Shown: in pieces, positions 1 through 11,642 of the stretch | How the letters are laid out: each line of letters begins with the position of its first letter | Position numbering within the stretch: the stretch's first letter is position 1 | Assembly (NCBI GenBank): GCA_001600495.1 | Contig: BCKE01000076.1 | Span: 19,362 to 83,361, forward strand | Direction of reading: 5' to 3' | Length of the DNA: 64,000 bases | Source of the DNA: Pilasporangium apinafurcum | Taxonomy: Eukaryota > Oomycota > Peronosporomycetes > Pythiales > Pythiaceae | Translations under genes and position numbers: made by a program | The notes under the pieces: model-generated | What the model was told of the DNA's origin: nothing | Database searches by the model: none | What the model saw: only the letters and a program-made list of their open reading frames with translations

Positions 1-56
1 GCATTTTCTGGTCGCATTCTTCCAATCTTCCTCTTAGTACTGGTAAACTCTGGCCG

Positions 57-605
57 ATGACAGCATTAATTGTATACTGGGAATTTGGCCTTCAGCGAAA
101 GCAGCACATTATAACCCATCCACCCCAAGATAAAGTGAAACCTTCACTTATGAATGTAATGATTTCATCGTCATTTCAACTTGCTCGCTGGAACCATGGA
201 TCCTTCAAGACTCATCATGTGAAGCAGCAAGCGGCTCACAATCAGCAATTTTTACGTGATTTGGAGCAGAATGATGATTTTCCGGATATAACGAAAAGAA
301 GCAAATATCAGTGGTCAGTCGTGAGATTGATGAATATCGCGATGATGACAGATCCCTTTGTCCTTGTCGATCTGTATCTACGGGGTCAGCAGCTGTTTAT
401 ATATGAGTTAAAGACGGAGGAAAATTCTTCACACAAAACGCTGAATGGCTCACAATCTCACATCGAGTATATTCTCCCTTATACAATGAAAGACCTTGAA
501 CGCAGCATTACTGAGTTATCGATTGAGTCGGGATCGCATCTCGAACTGGTCGAGAGTGTGGATTCCTCTTCACTAGCGTGGTCGAGACTTGTTAACTGTG
601 GATGA
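57..605 (+). pseudogene. Degenerate coding fragment, possibly SET-domain derived
   Basis: An open frame of 182 codons that I cannot assign firmly. Its last 20 residues contain SVDSSSLAWSRLVNCG, which resembles the part of SET domains (PRDM-like type) that reads D-x-S-x-x-x-W-x-R-[YF]-[VI]-N-C-A/H-S. Just after this motif the frame meets a stop, but the same frame runs on for another 18 codons. A similar motif (TIDSSSLPWIVLVNCA) occurs in the fragment near 2.1 kb, with visible DNA similarity over about 43 bases, so the two look like related copies. The upstream 160 residues match nothing I recognise and show no post-SET cysteines. I infer a decayed gene copy. It could equally be one exon of a live but divergent gene that starts outside the window. 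Confidence 0.3.
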
Positions 606-1842
606 GCAAATGCCGTCAGTCAAAGCACTCTGTTTGTATCTACTTAGTCCGGTTGCGATAAGCGGTAGACTTGGCTTGTTCTCTGTTCATGCATGCATTA
701 TATGATGCTATCTGCGCTACATATATTCTTTACAATCTTGGATGGATGCCTTTGATTCATCGGTTGCACATCGTGCACTCTAACATAAATATCAAAATGA
801 AAATTGATATATCTTCTATACTTTTGTCGACAGCTTCATCATGCAGAACCGAGCTAGACAGAAGATAAGGAAACGTACATTTCCATATGCAGCAAAACGA
901 AACAAAGACAAGAGCTTTCTTCCGCACTGTCCGCATACATCAGGATCGCTCCATTTGCAATGCTGTCATATGTCGAGCAGATCGAGAAGCGATATGGTTC
1001 CGACCTTTATCAAAGAACCTGACCGCTGGTATAGTGTGCAGGCGGTGCTTCGAGTTCAACTTCGTAACTGCTGCTAGACATATTAGCTCACAATTATCTT
1101 CAATCGATACTCGGTCAGTCCATCCTAGATGGTGTTGCGCTTTCCTCTTTCCAATGTCTGATCGTATGATGAGGTTCACTGCAGCAGTTGAGATCACACA
1201 ACAAGCTTCAGCTCTTTTTGTAGATTACAACATTATGAACCCATTGGATCTGCCCCGAACCTGCTGAAGGCGGATACAAGCAAGAGTCACCGAGTTCGGT
1301 TCAATCTCGAGAAAGTCGCAGATCATAAATTGCACAGCATAGACACATGGGATACCAGCTGGATACCATATCCACCCCTCTGTGAGCATTAGCACAAGGT
1401 TTGGAAGTTGACCCATCTCAGCATGCCTTATTAACACAAAAACATGTGCCAGTCCAGTTCTGAAAGTACCCATGGTCTTCGTAATGCTGGATAACCTTAT
1501 CACAAGTCTACAGCACCATTACTTTCCAGATTCTGAAGTCACGTATGCTTCATTCAAGTTTGCAACGAAATACGTTTGGATCGGCCGACTGTTGTAATTT
1601 CTGTTGCAGTCTTTATGGAAAGAAATCATTGTAGACCATCCACTATTACGCTCCATCATTCACTTCGCACCAAACACACGTTTTTTACTCGACCTTCTCC
1701 CCAGTGACATCATGTTCACATATTTGTGACATTCCCTTGGCATTCGAATGTAAACGCTCTACAAACTGATGTTTTCATTCCGATCTAGGAGCACATTGTC
1801 CTTCGTGTTGCTTCTCTGAAAAATCAGCACCCACAATTAGAG
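606..1842. other. Gene-poor stretch, no gene recognised
   Basis: About 1.2 kb between two related degenerate fragments. Short open frames occur on both strands, but none has a recognisable domain, convincing splice sites or biased composition. I see no repeat, tRNA or promoter signature here. Confidence 0.5.
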
Positions 1843-2259
1843 ATGGATCTCGTCCAATTCACCACCATGCATTCCTCCGTTTCAGGATGCTATAGTTCCT
1901 ATCTCCCAAGTGTCCTTTACACCGTCGAAGACATAGAAGTCATACAAGCATTCGGGGACAGTTTTAGCAGCGCTCATCTCAGTCACATCTGTGAAATCCA
2001 TGTGATTGATGACTATCGATACCAGCGAGCCCCCGCAAAATTGGAGAGTAGCTTAATGACGGACTTTAAACATATGGTATTAAAATACGTCCTGCTTGGA
2101 ACGATCGATTCATCATCACTGCCATGGATCGTGCTTGTAAATTGCGCCTTAGTTCGGCAAGCTACGATACAGCTGAACATTTGTTACTTTAAACGAGCTA
2201 GATGCGTCTGCAGCATCCCAAATCAAGCGGTCAATTGCATGCTCATAGAATACAGATGA
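1843..2259 (+). pseudogene. Second degenerate fragment related to the one at 57-605
   Basis: A 138-codon frame. Residues around 100-138 carry TIDSSSLPWIVLVNCA followed by a hydrophobic stretch ending in LIEYR. This order matches the C-terminal half of a SET domain, where the W-x-x-x-[VI]-N-C-A strand is followed by short beta strands and a final hydrophobic-D/E-Y. The catalytic SET motifs are not visible upstream, so it is at best a piece. The shared motif with the fragment near 0.55 kb (about two thirds identical over 43 bases by eye) points to a small local family or an old duplication. Function unknown; the SET reading is an inference from one motif. Confidence 0.3.
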
Positions 2260-2443
2260 TCTAGTTTCCTTTGATTGTATTCATCATTGCCAGCATTTAT
2301 CCATCCACTTCCTTTACTTTTGGCTAGCACTAAGAGCTGAATCAGGAGTGATTGTCTTTCACTCCGACCACGATCGATTTAGACAGGTTAAGCATTTAAA
2401 CATAATTACCTCCATATACAAATTATCGTTTCCATTTTTTTAG

Positions 2444-5400
2444 ACAGGTAATGTAGAGGGGAAGGTTGTTTGGCTTTTGTGGGAAAGCGCGCGCACACTC
2501 AAGGAAGAGTTAGCTGTCCACGCAGCTGTGCAGGTGAGTGCTGAATAAAGGAAGCAGGAGGTTATGACGGTGGTTGCGGCGATTTTAATGTATAAATCGC
2601 CGTGTCTTGTATACTGTAATGTATCCAGCAATGTGGGCGAATGATAAGCTGAAACAAGACAAAACACCCAGCAAGCCCCCGAATGTATGTAAAAATTCAA
2701 CGCCTTGGGCATTCCATTTATTTTGATTGATGATGACGATGACGTTTGTATCTTTCTATTGAACGTAATAGAAGAGTAATAACAGCGTTGGAGGGCCTCA
2801 TCAACAGAGCACGGGATGTGTCGTATGCGGATTGGATCAGAATGGTGACAGTATCTTGCTCTGCGATGGATGCGATGGCGAGTATCACACGTATTGTCTC
2901 GTGCCACCACTTCTGGAGATTCCGGCAGGCGATTTTTATTGCAAGAAGTGTACAGACGCAAAAATTAATGCGCAGAACAAGGCACGTACGCCCCAAAATG
3001 TGCTTGAAAGTCCAGGAAGTAGCACCGTGGGAGTACCTTCGACAGAGGAAGTTAAGGATTCCAAATATCGTGGTGTGCTGAAGATCACGACTAAAGGTAC
3101 GAAGAAACCGTTTGTGGCGAAACTCTGGCAAGGATCCAAATACCTCCATTTGGGCGCCTTTGGAAGCGAAATTGAAGCGGCACATGCATATGATAAAGCT
3201 GCTATCCAGTGCTACGGCAAAAATGCGCAGCTGAATTTTCCGCATCTTCATGATAGTTTCATAAGGCCAGAGGCGTCCACTGCGGTACGCGCGATGGTCT
3301 CCGCTTCAACAGCCTCTCCTGGACCTACCACCACTTCTTTAAGTACTCCTTCTTCAGCGAAGCCTGCAGCCACGCCAGATTTTACAATGACTCCAGGACG
3401 GGGACGTGGACGTGGTAGAGGACGAGGTAGAGGCCGGGGGCGTGGAAAGCGTATCCAGGACTCTCCTGGGCATGAAGATGATCCCTTTTCGAAGCGACGC
3501 AAGTTGGTACCGGAACGAGTCGATGCACTTAATGGCAGCCCTCACGTAGTTTCATCTGCAAGCGGCAGCTCTCCAGCGAGTGCAAATGCATCTACTACTA
3601 GTAATACAGGGTCTACACTATCTGCCATTCCGACCAAGAAGTATTTGGGAGTTCAAGAGCATCGAGTGTATGCTCATGCTCAAATTCATGTTAATCGTAA
3701 GGTGGTGAACCTTGGTACATTCCCCACAGCAAAAGATGCTGCCATGGCGTATGACAAAGCTGCGTTGAAATATTTTGGTGGAGTCATCGGGTCAAGTGAT
3801 GCGAAGCATGACCAAATCGTGTTAAATTTCCCTGAAAAGCGGGCGGAGTTATTGAAGCAATTGATTGAAGAAGAAATGCACCAAAAAGCACGTCAGGCTG
3901 GCACATCCGCGAATCAACCGAGTTCTTTGACGTCAAATACAGCAAAAAGCTCGGGTGCAAGCTTTGCCAATCGATCAGTTCAAAATGCTAAGTACAATCT
4001 CTCCATTAAGAAACTCGAATCTTGGATGTCGAAATTACAACGTTCAGTAAAGCTGATCGAAGCTTCACAACGAGTTCAATGGGGATCACTGGCGTCGTTA
4101 AAACACGAAGACGAACAAGAAGTTGACATTGATTCTGGATCACTGGTAAAAGATGAATTGTTTGGTGAGGGACCTACCATCAAGAAGGAGTTCACAAAAA
4201 GAGACCAGAAATTGCGAGATAGTACAGCACAAATCGAAGGTGCAGTGGCACTGATGATCGAAGAACTCAAAGTTTATGCTGCGAACGCTCCGCTAGATCC
4301 TTTTTTTCAACCTCCACCACGCTGCGCCGCAATATTAGATTTACTTTCGACATCTCGCCATCTAAAGTTGATTAGTTCAATCAACGAACTCGCTCATCTC
4401 AATGTGAAACCAGACGGAAGTGGTAGTGCTGTGTCTGACGGACTTTTCGAAAACACGCTGCAAACTGTCGTTGACTATCGTGCTCGTCTACAGATGTCTA
4501 GTGGAAACGAAAAACAGAAATTGCTTAACTTTATGCGGGATTTGGATATTTCTTCAGCAGCTGGACCAAATACCGCAAGTTCAACCGCCATCGCACAGGC
4601 ACCTGAAAGCGTGGAAGCAAAAATATTAAGAGAGTCAAAATATGTTGAGCGGAAAATTGTGAAACCTAAGGTCAAGTTACCTCTACATCAGCCAACTCAA
4701 TCGTTGTCTACTGAAGGTGCTTCTGTTCATATATCGCCACAGAAAGCCGAGGTGATTGGAAGTGAAGAAACAAAGGAACAAATCGATGAAGCTTCTACAC
4801 AAGTGAAAGCAGAGGAACCCGTTCTATCTGAATTGGAAATTGATCTAGAACCGATTCCAGATGTGACACATAACGAGCAGACATCTAGCGAAGAGGTATC
4901 AGCTGGATTAGTTGGTGATAGTGACCTTGCCGTATCAACAGAAAACGACAACAAAAAAGATAAGGAACCGGAGAATTTAGTTGGAATTGAGCATAAGGAG
5001 GCACACGTTGCAGAAGCTGCTGAAGATGTCGCTCCAACGGAGGGGGAGGTAAAACGTGAACCGACTGATGAAAAGGAACCTCAAATGGATGTGGAAGTGA
5101 AACGTGAAATGATTGATGAAGCAATGTCAGGTGATTCAGATCAAACATGTATATCTACAGCACCAGAAAAGCCTGATCTTCCAACTGCTGATGAATCTTT
5201 GACAACTCTAATAAGCAACCAAGACACTGCCACAGTAAACGACGACTCAGAGGCTACAAAAGAAGAATTTCAGTGGCAACTCTGTCTTGCCATTCAAACT
5301 CAGGCTCAATCCAGAGAAAAAGATGGGGATATCAGTGATGAAAGCAGTAAAGTGTGGCGATTGCTACCTTTGGACAGTGACAACGGCGAATTTGTTGAAG

Positions 5401-8347
5401 ACGTCTTTTTAACGCAAGAGGAAGTAACGGCTATGGAAATCTCTGAGGAAGACGTATGCTCATTCGATGATACGGTACCAGGGAAAACTGCATGGATGGA
5501 GCATCTACGCCAACTTCATCTTCAGGAGACACGAGTTCGGCAAGTAATGCAACGTGAAACAAACCATCTTCGTGCTCTGGAGGGTATTGTGAAAATAGAG
5601 CAGGAGCGACTGATTCAATTTTCTGCAGTTTATCGTAATGCATTGGAAGCGTTGTCCGAAAAAGAGGCTATTTCCCAGAGAAAGCATGCCCTTGCGAGCC
5701 AGGATGCGTTGCTCGTCGAATTGATGCAGCAGACATTTAATCCCATTTTACGCGACCTTTTGAATGATTGCGAAGATGCTTTGCTGAGTTGCTTCCAAAA
5801 ACTGTCCAGTCGCTATGATGAGTTTGTACAAGAATTCGATTATTATCGAGACGCATTGCGAAGTCTGATGGGTCAGTCAGTGAAAACAGTGAATACAAAG
5901 TTGGAGACACTAGAGACCAACCTGGCGGTACCGGAGACTAATACCGAGACAACTGAGGACGAAGCCAAGTCTAACGTGGAAGTTGATGATAATGACGTCG
6001 CTATCAAGCGCGAGATCATTTCAAACGCTAAGAGTGATTCCGATGTTTTACGTAGTCCGACAGATGTTGTGGATGATGTCAATGTGCAGGGTGAACCGAT
6101 GGAGTTGGATGACAGTGATGGTCTTCGACAAGCGTACGTTTTATTTTACATGGATGAAATGGAGGCTCTTTGGAAAGAGAGAAGTTCATCTTTGGAAATG
6201 GTTCAAGCTATCCAGAGATCTCTGGATTTTAGCACCCAAGATAAAAATGCTACAGTAGAAACCTCAAAGAGCGACTCAGTTGAGAAGATATCAAAGAATC
6301 ATGTGAAATTTCGAAGAGAAAATGAACTGCGAGAAGAAATTGAAAGATGCTTAGATCAATGGAAGCGTGTACAATGGCCAGAAGAGCTAAGTTCTAGCTC
6401 CTTTTCTCAAGCACCAAAACTTATCAAAACAGAACAAATGGTACCAAAAGTCACTGACGCGGATGGTGATGGGCATATTGAAATTTCTTCTAATGTCATG
6501 GACGAATTAAAGCGAGTTATGATTGACTTAACGCAAGATCAGGTGATTTCTGTCGTGAAACCAATCCAACCTACGACGTACGTGGTGTATCATCCAGCAT
6601 TTGTTGATCATCAGACGCCGAAAAATCACCCTGAATGCCCCGAGCGACTAAATGTAAGTTTTACTCACTTTTCTTTTCTATTTTGATGTGAATGATATAA
6701 TTGCTCATGTGATTGTTGCTTCTTGTATTTGTCTTGTAGCGTGTCGTTAACATCTTAAGTGTCTTGAGTAAGAAGCACCAGGAAACGTTAAAGATTGATC
6801 GTCTTGCGCAGTCTCCAGAAGAGTTATGTCCACCCGAAACCACTTTGCTCATGGTCCACTCGCCAACCTATTTAAGACAACTAAAAGAACGCTCGATGGA
6901 AGCAGGCGCATCTGTTTCGTCGCTGTCAGCTTCAGTATCATCTGCTGCAACATCTTTAGTATTTGAGACGGACTCGGGCCTTGTGGAGTCAACTGGAAAG
7001 GAAAATAAAGATAAATCATCTACAGCCTTGGGTGGTGCATTTGGAGCCTCAAGTTTGGAGCAGAATGGCATTGCAATGGATACCTATGTTAGTAGCAAGT
7101 CATGGGATGTCGCTCGGGCTGCTGCCGGGACCGTGTGTTTAGCTGTTGATCGCGTCGTTCGTCAAGAATTTCGAAACGCTGTTTGTCTTGTTCGTCCTCC
7201 AGGACACCATGTTGGCAGGCATGGCCGCACTCAAGATGCCCCATCTTCTGGATTTTGTTTACTGAATAATGTTGTTATCGGGGCTATTCATGCTCGCATG
7301 TATCCATGGATTCGAAAAATCGCAGTGCTGGACTGGGATATTCACCATGGAAATGGGACGGAAGAATTACTAAAGGATGATCCAGATGCGTTTTTCGCTT
7401 CTATTCACTTATATTCCTCTGGAAACTACTTTCCCGGAACAGGGAAAGCATGCGAGGAGGAGAATTTGATCAATGTCGCGTTGGAGAACACCGGTACTGG
7501 CAGCGGCTCGTTGGCATTCCGAACGGCGTTAGGACAGAAGATCTTGCCAGCCATGAAAGCATTCCAGCCGGATATCATTTTCATCTCGGCCGGCTTTGAT
7601 GGTCACCGTGATGACATTATTGGCGGTGTTGCAGCTGTCAAGAATATCAATATTCCAGCGGGATATGTGGAAGATGATTACGCTTGGGCAACCCGGGAAG
7701 TGTTGAAGCTTGCTGCGGAATGTTGTGATGGCCGTGTGATCTCCGTTTTGGAAGGTGGTTATGACGTCCGGAAGGAAACGAATTCATTAGCAAAGTCTGT
7801 TGCCGCGCACATTGGTGCAATTGCGACGTACGAGTTGGAGCAGAAAACCGTAAAAGAAGAGAAGGACAATGTCGACGAATCAACAACCATTAAGAAAGAA
7901 ATGGGTGTGTTGGAGAAGATTTTATCCACTGATCTAAACAAAAACGAGGTCTTGATCATCGACGACGAGTATGACGATGAAGAGTCCGCCCGGATTGCTG
8001 AAACTGAGGAGGTGCAAGTAGATCACACTGAAGAGGAGGATGAAGTGGAAACAGGTGAAGAAGACGAAGATGAAGAGGAGGAAGATGAAGATGATAATGC
8101 CAGCGCGGATCCAGATAACAAAACTGCTGAGACAGGTGATGAGGACGCGGTAGTGATTGACGACAATACAAATGAGGACAACAACGACGACGATGGCGAT
8201 GATGAAGAAGATGAAGATGCTGACGGTGACGGAGATGTGACTATGGGCGATGGAGACGTCGTGGTGGATGTGGAAGAGGAAGATGATGCTCAAATGGACA
8301 CTGCCGATGATGATTTGCTGATGGAAGATGCAGAAGCTGTTTCCTAA
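2444..8347 (+). CDS. Class II histone deacetylase with PHD finger and two AP2 domains
   Basis: Exons read as about 2444-2533, 2772-6653 and 6740-8347, phase 0 at both joins, about 1859 residues; the first exon and start codon lie further upstream and were not found. Order: a C4HC3 PHD finger (Cys-x2-Cys at about 2817-2828, ending near 2953); AP2 domain 1 (YRGVLKI to LNFP, about 3067-3240); an RG-rich run (about 3399-3448); AP2 domain 2 (YLGVQEH to LNFP, about 3642-3831); a long charged, coiled-coil-prone region; then an HDAC domain (about 6574-7800). The HDAC domain has RPPGHH, the DWDIHHG zinc/charge-relay motif, SAGFDGH and LEGGYD, so the active-site His, Asp and Tyr are present. The tail (about 8020-8340) is strongly acidic. 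It should remove acetyl groups from histone lysines in the nucleus. PHD and AP2 suggest recruitment by chromatin marks and DNA sequence. The HDAC half alone could be a complete enzyme. Confidence 0.9.
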
Positions 8348-8472
8348 GTTTTTTCTGTATAGGATTGTACATACTGTTTTCTCATTGGTTGAAATGTGAA
8401 CTTTGAATGGATTTAATTTCGCGTACACTGCATGTCATTAAACAAAAAATAAATTATTTTATAGATTTTTGA

Positions 8473-8480
8473 CCAATCAG
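8473..8480 (+). promoter_or_regulatory. CCAAT box upstream of MED27
   Basis: CCAATCAG lies about 80 nt before the MED27 start codon, and a pyrimidine-rich TTCCATTTCC stretch resembling the oomycete initiator follows at about 8514-8523. Motif match only; the element is short and could occur by chance. Confidence 0.3.
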
Positions 8481-8556
8481 AAAACGTTGTAGTAGTTTTG
8501 CCGCCCTCTGAGCTTCCATTTCCAATTCACACAGAGGAACAGGAGACCAGCGCGAC

Positions 8557-10085
8557 ATGAGCGATCCTTTTTATCTGGCAGACATTCTCTTGGGCCGCGT
8601 GGGGGTGCTGCGCTCCACCGCAGAGAGTATCGTACTGGAGCTCTGTGATGCACAGTCTAAACTGGACACTGGCAAAACGGTGGGAGACGGTACGAATAGC
8701 AGTGGTGGAGGAGATGCAACCAATAGTTCAACCTCAGACGATGCGCTGCGGCTCGCCATTAAGAACCGATTAGAGCGTGTGCAGACGAACCTCAAGCTTT
8801 TACGAAAACTTGTGCCGGAGTTTGGTACGTGATTGTGTTAATTACTGTGAAAAGGTAGATACATATATGCAAATATGTGTATTATTGACGATGTAGACGG
8901 GAAGACAAAGCCTATAGAAAGCGTGAACCAGACCCATCGGTACGTTCGACTGATTATCCCATTTTGAGCATATCTTTTTTCACTTATATATATTGCGACT
9001 AAGCGAATGATCATATCTGTAGCAATTTGATGCTGGAGTACCATTGGAAGAACCAAGTCCAGGAAATGAGCACCAAGGCGCAAAACGTATACCTCGACCA
9101 GCTCTTCAGAGCATTTCCACGTTTGGAAATGCTGGGTGATGTGCGCTGCCCACCAGCGCCGAATGCATTCTTTGTCCCAAAGTCTCACAAGCGCGGCCGT
9201 GTGTTTGATCCCTACGGCGAGAAACAACCAGCGTGAGTCTATTGTACTGTGCCAAGTTCATCATATGAAATGATCTATTGAATAACCGGTGGTTTTAATT
9301 ATGTTAGGACGTTGAATGAGATGATGGACTACATGATGGCTAAGAATCGGAAGCTCAAGTTTTTCAAGCACGCCGAGACCACGCGTGGTGGCCGACGCGT
9401 GATTCGATCCATCAAGTGTGAAATCAATAAGGAAGTGACGGTGCACATCTCCTTCTGTCCACCTGTGCCGGAAAGCGGCCCAAATGGCGAGTCTGGCGTC
9501 GCTGCCAGTCCTATGACACCATCGACACCGTCCTCGCCTGCATTTGGCAGCAGTCGCTTGCGGAGTACTCGCAATAAACATAAGAAACAACAACAACAGC
9601 TGGTGAAGAAGAAGAAAAGTGACATGTTAACCAAGGCCAAGCTCGCTGCAGAAGAAGCAACCAAGATGGAGATGGAGGAGCTCAAGCAGCGCATCACGGA
9701 AGCACGTGAAGCCAGCAAAGAACAGGAACTTGCGCGTGCAGCGTGTCAACAAGTGACCAGGTACATGCAGCGCATTTCGGTATTCCCATACAACGAAGAC
9801 TCGCCGCTTGGTGCTTGGTCAGAATCGTCGCACCAGCTCTTTCGGTTGATGACACTGCATACGCGGAAAGCACTAGATCATTTCCGCAAGCAATACCCAG
9901 ATACGTGCTTCTACCACCTATTCACGTGGCTGGGCTATTACGACAAGATGTACCAGACACCGTGCTCGTTGTGCAAGAAGATTTTGATCAAGGAAAGTGA
10001 AGACTGGTCATACTTACCGCCATCATTCCGCGATTATAGCTCAGGCCAGGCCTTCCATTCGAAATGCCTTGCCGTAGAGCAATGA
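8557..10085 (+). CDS. MED27: Mediator complex subunit 27
   Basis: Four exons: 8557-8824, 8897-8939, 9023-9232 and 9308-10085, with GTACGT/GTACGT/GTGAGT donors and compatible phases, giving 432 residues. The C-terminus has the family's zinc-binding signature: TPCSLCKKIL, then YLPPSFRDY, then AFHSKCL at the very end, matching the Cys-x2-Cys ... LPP-x-x-RD ... AFH-x-x-C pattern of Med27. The N-terminus is helical with a Ser/Gly/Asn-rich insert, and a lysine/glutamate-rich helix with a short Gln run sits in the middle. MED27 is a tail/upper-tail subunit of Mediator, linking activators to RNA polymerase II. The 43-nt second exon is unusually small. The length is above the roughly 300 residues of animal Med27, mainly because of low-complexity inserts. 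Confidence 0.88.
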
Positions 10086-10183
10086 GAAAGCAGGAAATAA
10101 GAGGTGTGTGTAGTAGCTCGGTATGACTATTTGCATGTACTTTTGAACATCAATTTGACTTTCTTTTATAATTGATCTATCGG

Positions 10184-11131
10184 TTATAATAATCGAATGG
10201 GCAGGAGACTGCCAAAGGTTGGAGCTTTCCCACCATTATCCTTCGAGCATAAGTGGAGATTGTTACGTGTCAGCAACTGCCGCGGTGTGATAGTGGCCTT
10301 TGTGGTTAACAGGTTCCCGGTAGTGAGGCGGTCGCTATCGACCAGACCCATGGCTTCATATGCTTCTACTATGAAGGCTGTGTAATACATGCATTTCCAT
10401 TTAAGACATATTAGCCCCATACATCATGTTTTACAAAGCGCAAGCGTATCACCAACCAGCTGATGGAAAGAGCGACTGATCTTCGCTCGGGAAAGAAGAC
10501 AATGTCAATCCTAATGGACGGATCAGTGCAGCCATATAATGACGGATCGACACGCGACTAGCCCGATGCACATTTTCCGCCACGAAATGGAATGCAGCAT
10601 CCTGTTGCTCCTTGGTGCGCTATCGAAACAAGATTATTGCGTTTGTTACATCTTCCAACTAATAAAGCGGGATTGCATAGATAATCAAAGCAGCGAATCA
10701 GCACCACGTACATTGGTTTTCAAGGGCAAGATGGCGATTTCTGTCGCTTCTGATGTCAAGACACGTGCACTGTACGGACGACACTGAACTTTGCCCAGCG
10801 TCTCTTCCACAACAAATTTGCGACCAAGCTTATCAACATAAAGCCACCCACAGTGATCAAATCGCGGATTGTATTGCCTCCGCATCAGCCACGTATAGAG
10901 TGCAGGCAATGGTTGCAATGCCGTAAGTTTCCGTGTGAAGAAGATGAGATCGCCCGTGTCCAGTGTCTCCATGACCGTGTCATCCATGGATCCCACAACA
11001 AACTCTAGCTGTTCGGTACCCACACCACTGCGTGGACGTTGCATACGAATGAGTGCTGCGTTTGCACTCCATCCGCCCACCGCCGCGAACGGCAGCAGCA
11101 CTAGCGCCTTCCCTGCCAACGACAACCGCAT
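10184..11131 (-). CDS. YiiX-like (permuted papain fold) secreted or membrane protein
   Basis: Read on the minus strand as exons 11131-10712, 10619-10457 and 10377-10184 (259 codons including stop, phases compatible; the second donor GTTGGT is weak). The N-terminus (MRLSLAGKALVLLPFAAVGG) is a likely signal peptide or anchor. TGDLIFF, then about 35 residues later FDHCGWLYVD, follow the GD-[LI]-[IV]-F ... D/H-H-x-G pattern of YaeF/YiiX-like permuted NlpC/P60 proteins. The last exon holds AFIVEAYEAMGL, which fits the family's C-terminal helix, but the usual catalytic Cys before it is not seen with this splice choice. An in-frame stop precedes the ATG, supporting that start. Substrate unknown; members act as amidases or lipid hydrolases/acyltransferases. 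A transposable element lies about 135 bp upstream of its start. Confidence 0.6.
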
Positions 11132-11269
11132 GTCTATCCACGACTAACAGGAATGAAATGAGACAGGTTAAAAAATTACAATATTTAGTATACACTCACA
11201 TTAACGGAAATTCCCGATTACAGGTCGGTTTCTCTAATTGTTGGTATCGCTCATGAGTTCGTGATTTAA

Positions 11270-11292
11270 CCTTTTTCCCCAAGTGTACTACC
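11270..11292 (+). repeat. Left terminal inverted repeat
   Basis: CCTTTTTCCCCAAGTGTACT followed by ACC. It pairs as an inverted repeat with 13081-13106. Just inside, GTACT and AGTAC (11285-11300) can form a small stem, a miniature version of the palindrome at the right end. Confidence 0.7.
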
Positions 11293-11642
11293 GAAAGTAC
11301 ATCCTCTTTTACAGTGTAAGTTGGTTTCTACTAGGCTTAGCAACGAGCACTCCGCTTGGTATAAAAGAGTAGATTCTGAGGATTCTTCCGCTATTTCATT
11401 TTCTCCAGGGCGACAAATAGTTCTGACGATATTGACATGTGGAGATTGTAAGGTAAGTGAGCAATTGGAAAGTGATCGTATTTCTAGTTTTAACTACCTA
11501 CTGATTAGCCATTTGTAAACAGCTATGCATTCTTATTGCTAAGCATTCCTTCTACAACTGTCCTGAACCTTCTACCAATTTTTTTGAACCGTTAATAGTG
11601 TTCTGACCAAATGTACGCTTCTGGAACCTACCTTCTCGCACT

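Noticed and set aside
7934-8428. Long minus-strand open frame opposite the HDAC tail
   Set aside because: It is the complement of GA-rich codons for the acidic tail; its Ile/Val/His-rich product is a composition artefact.
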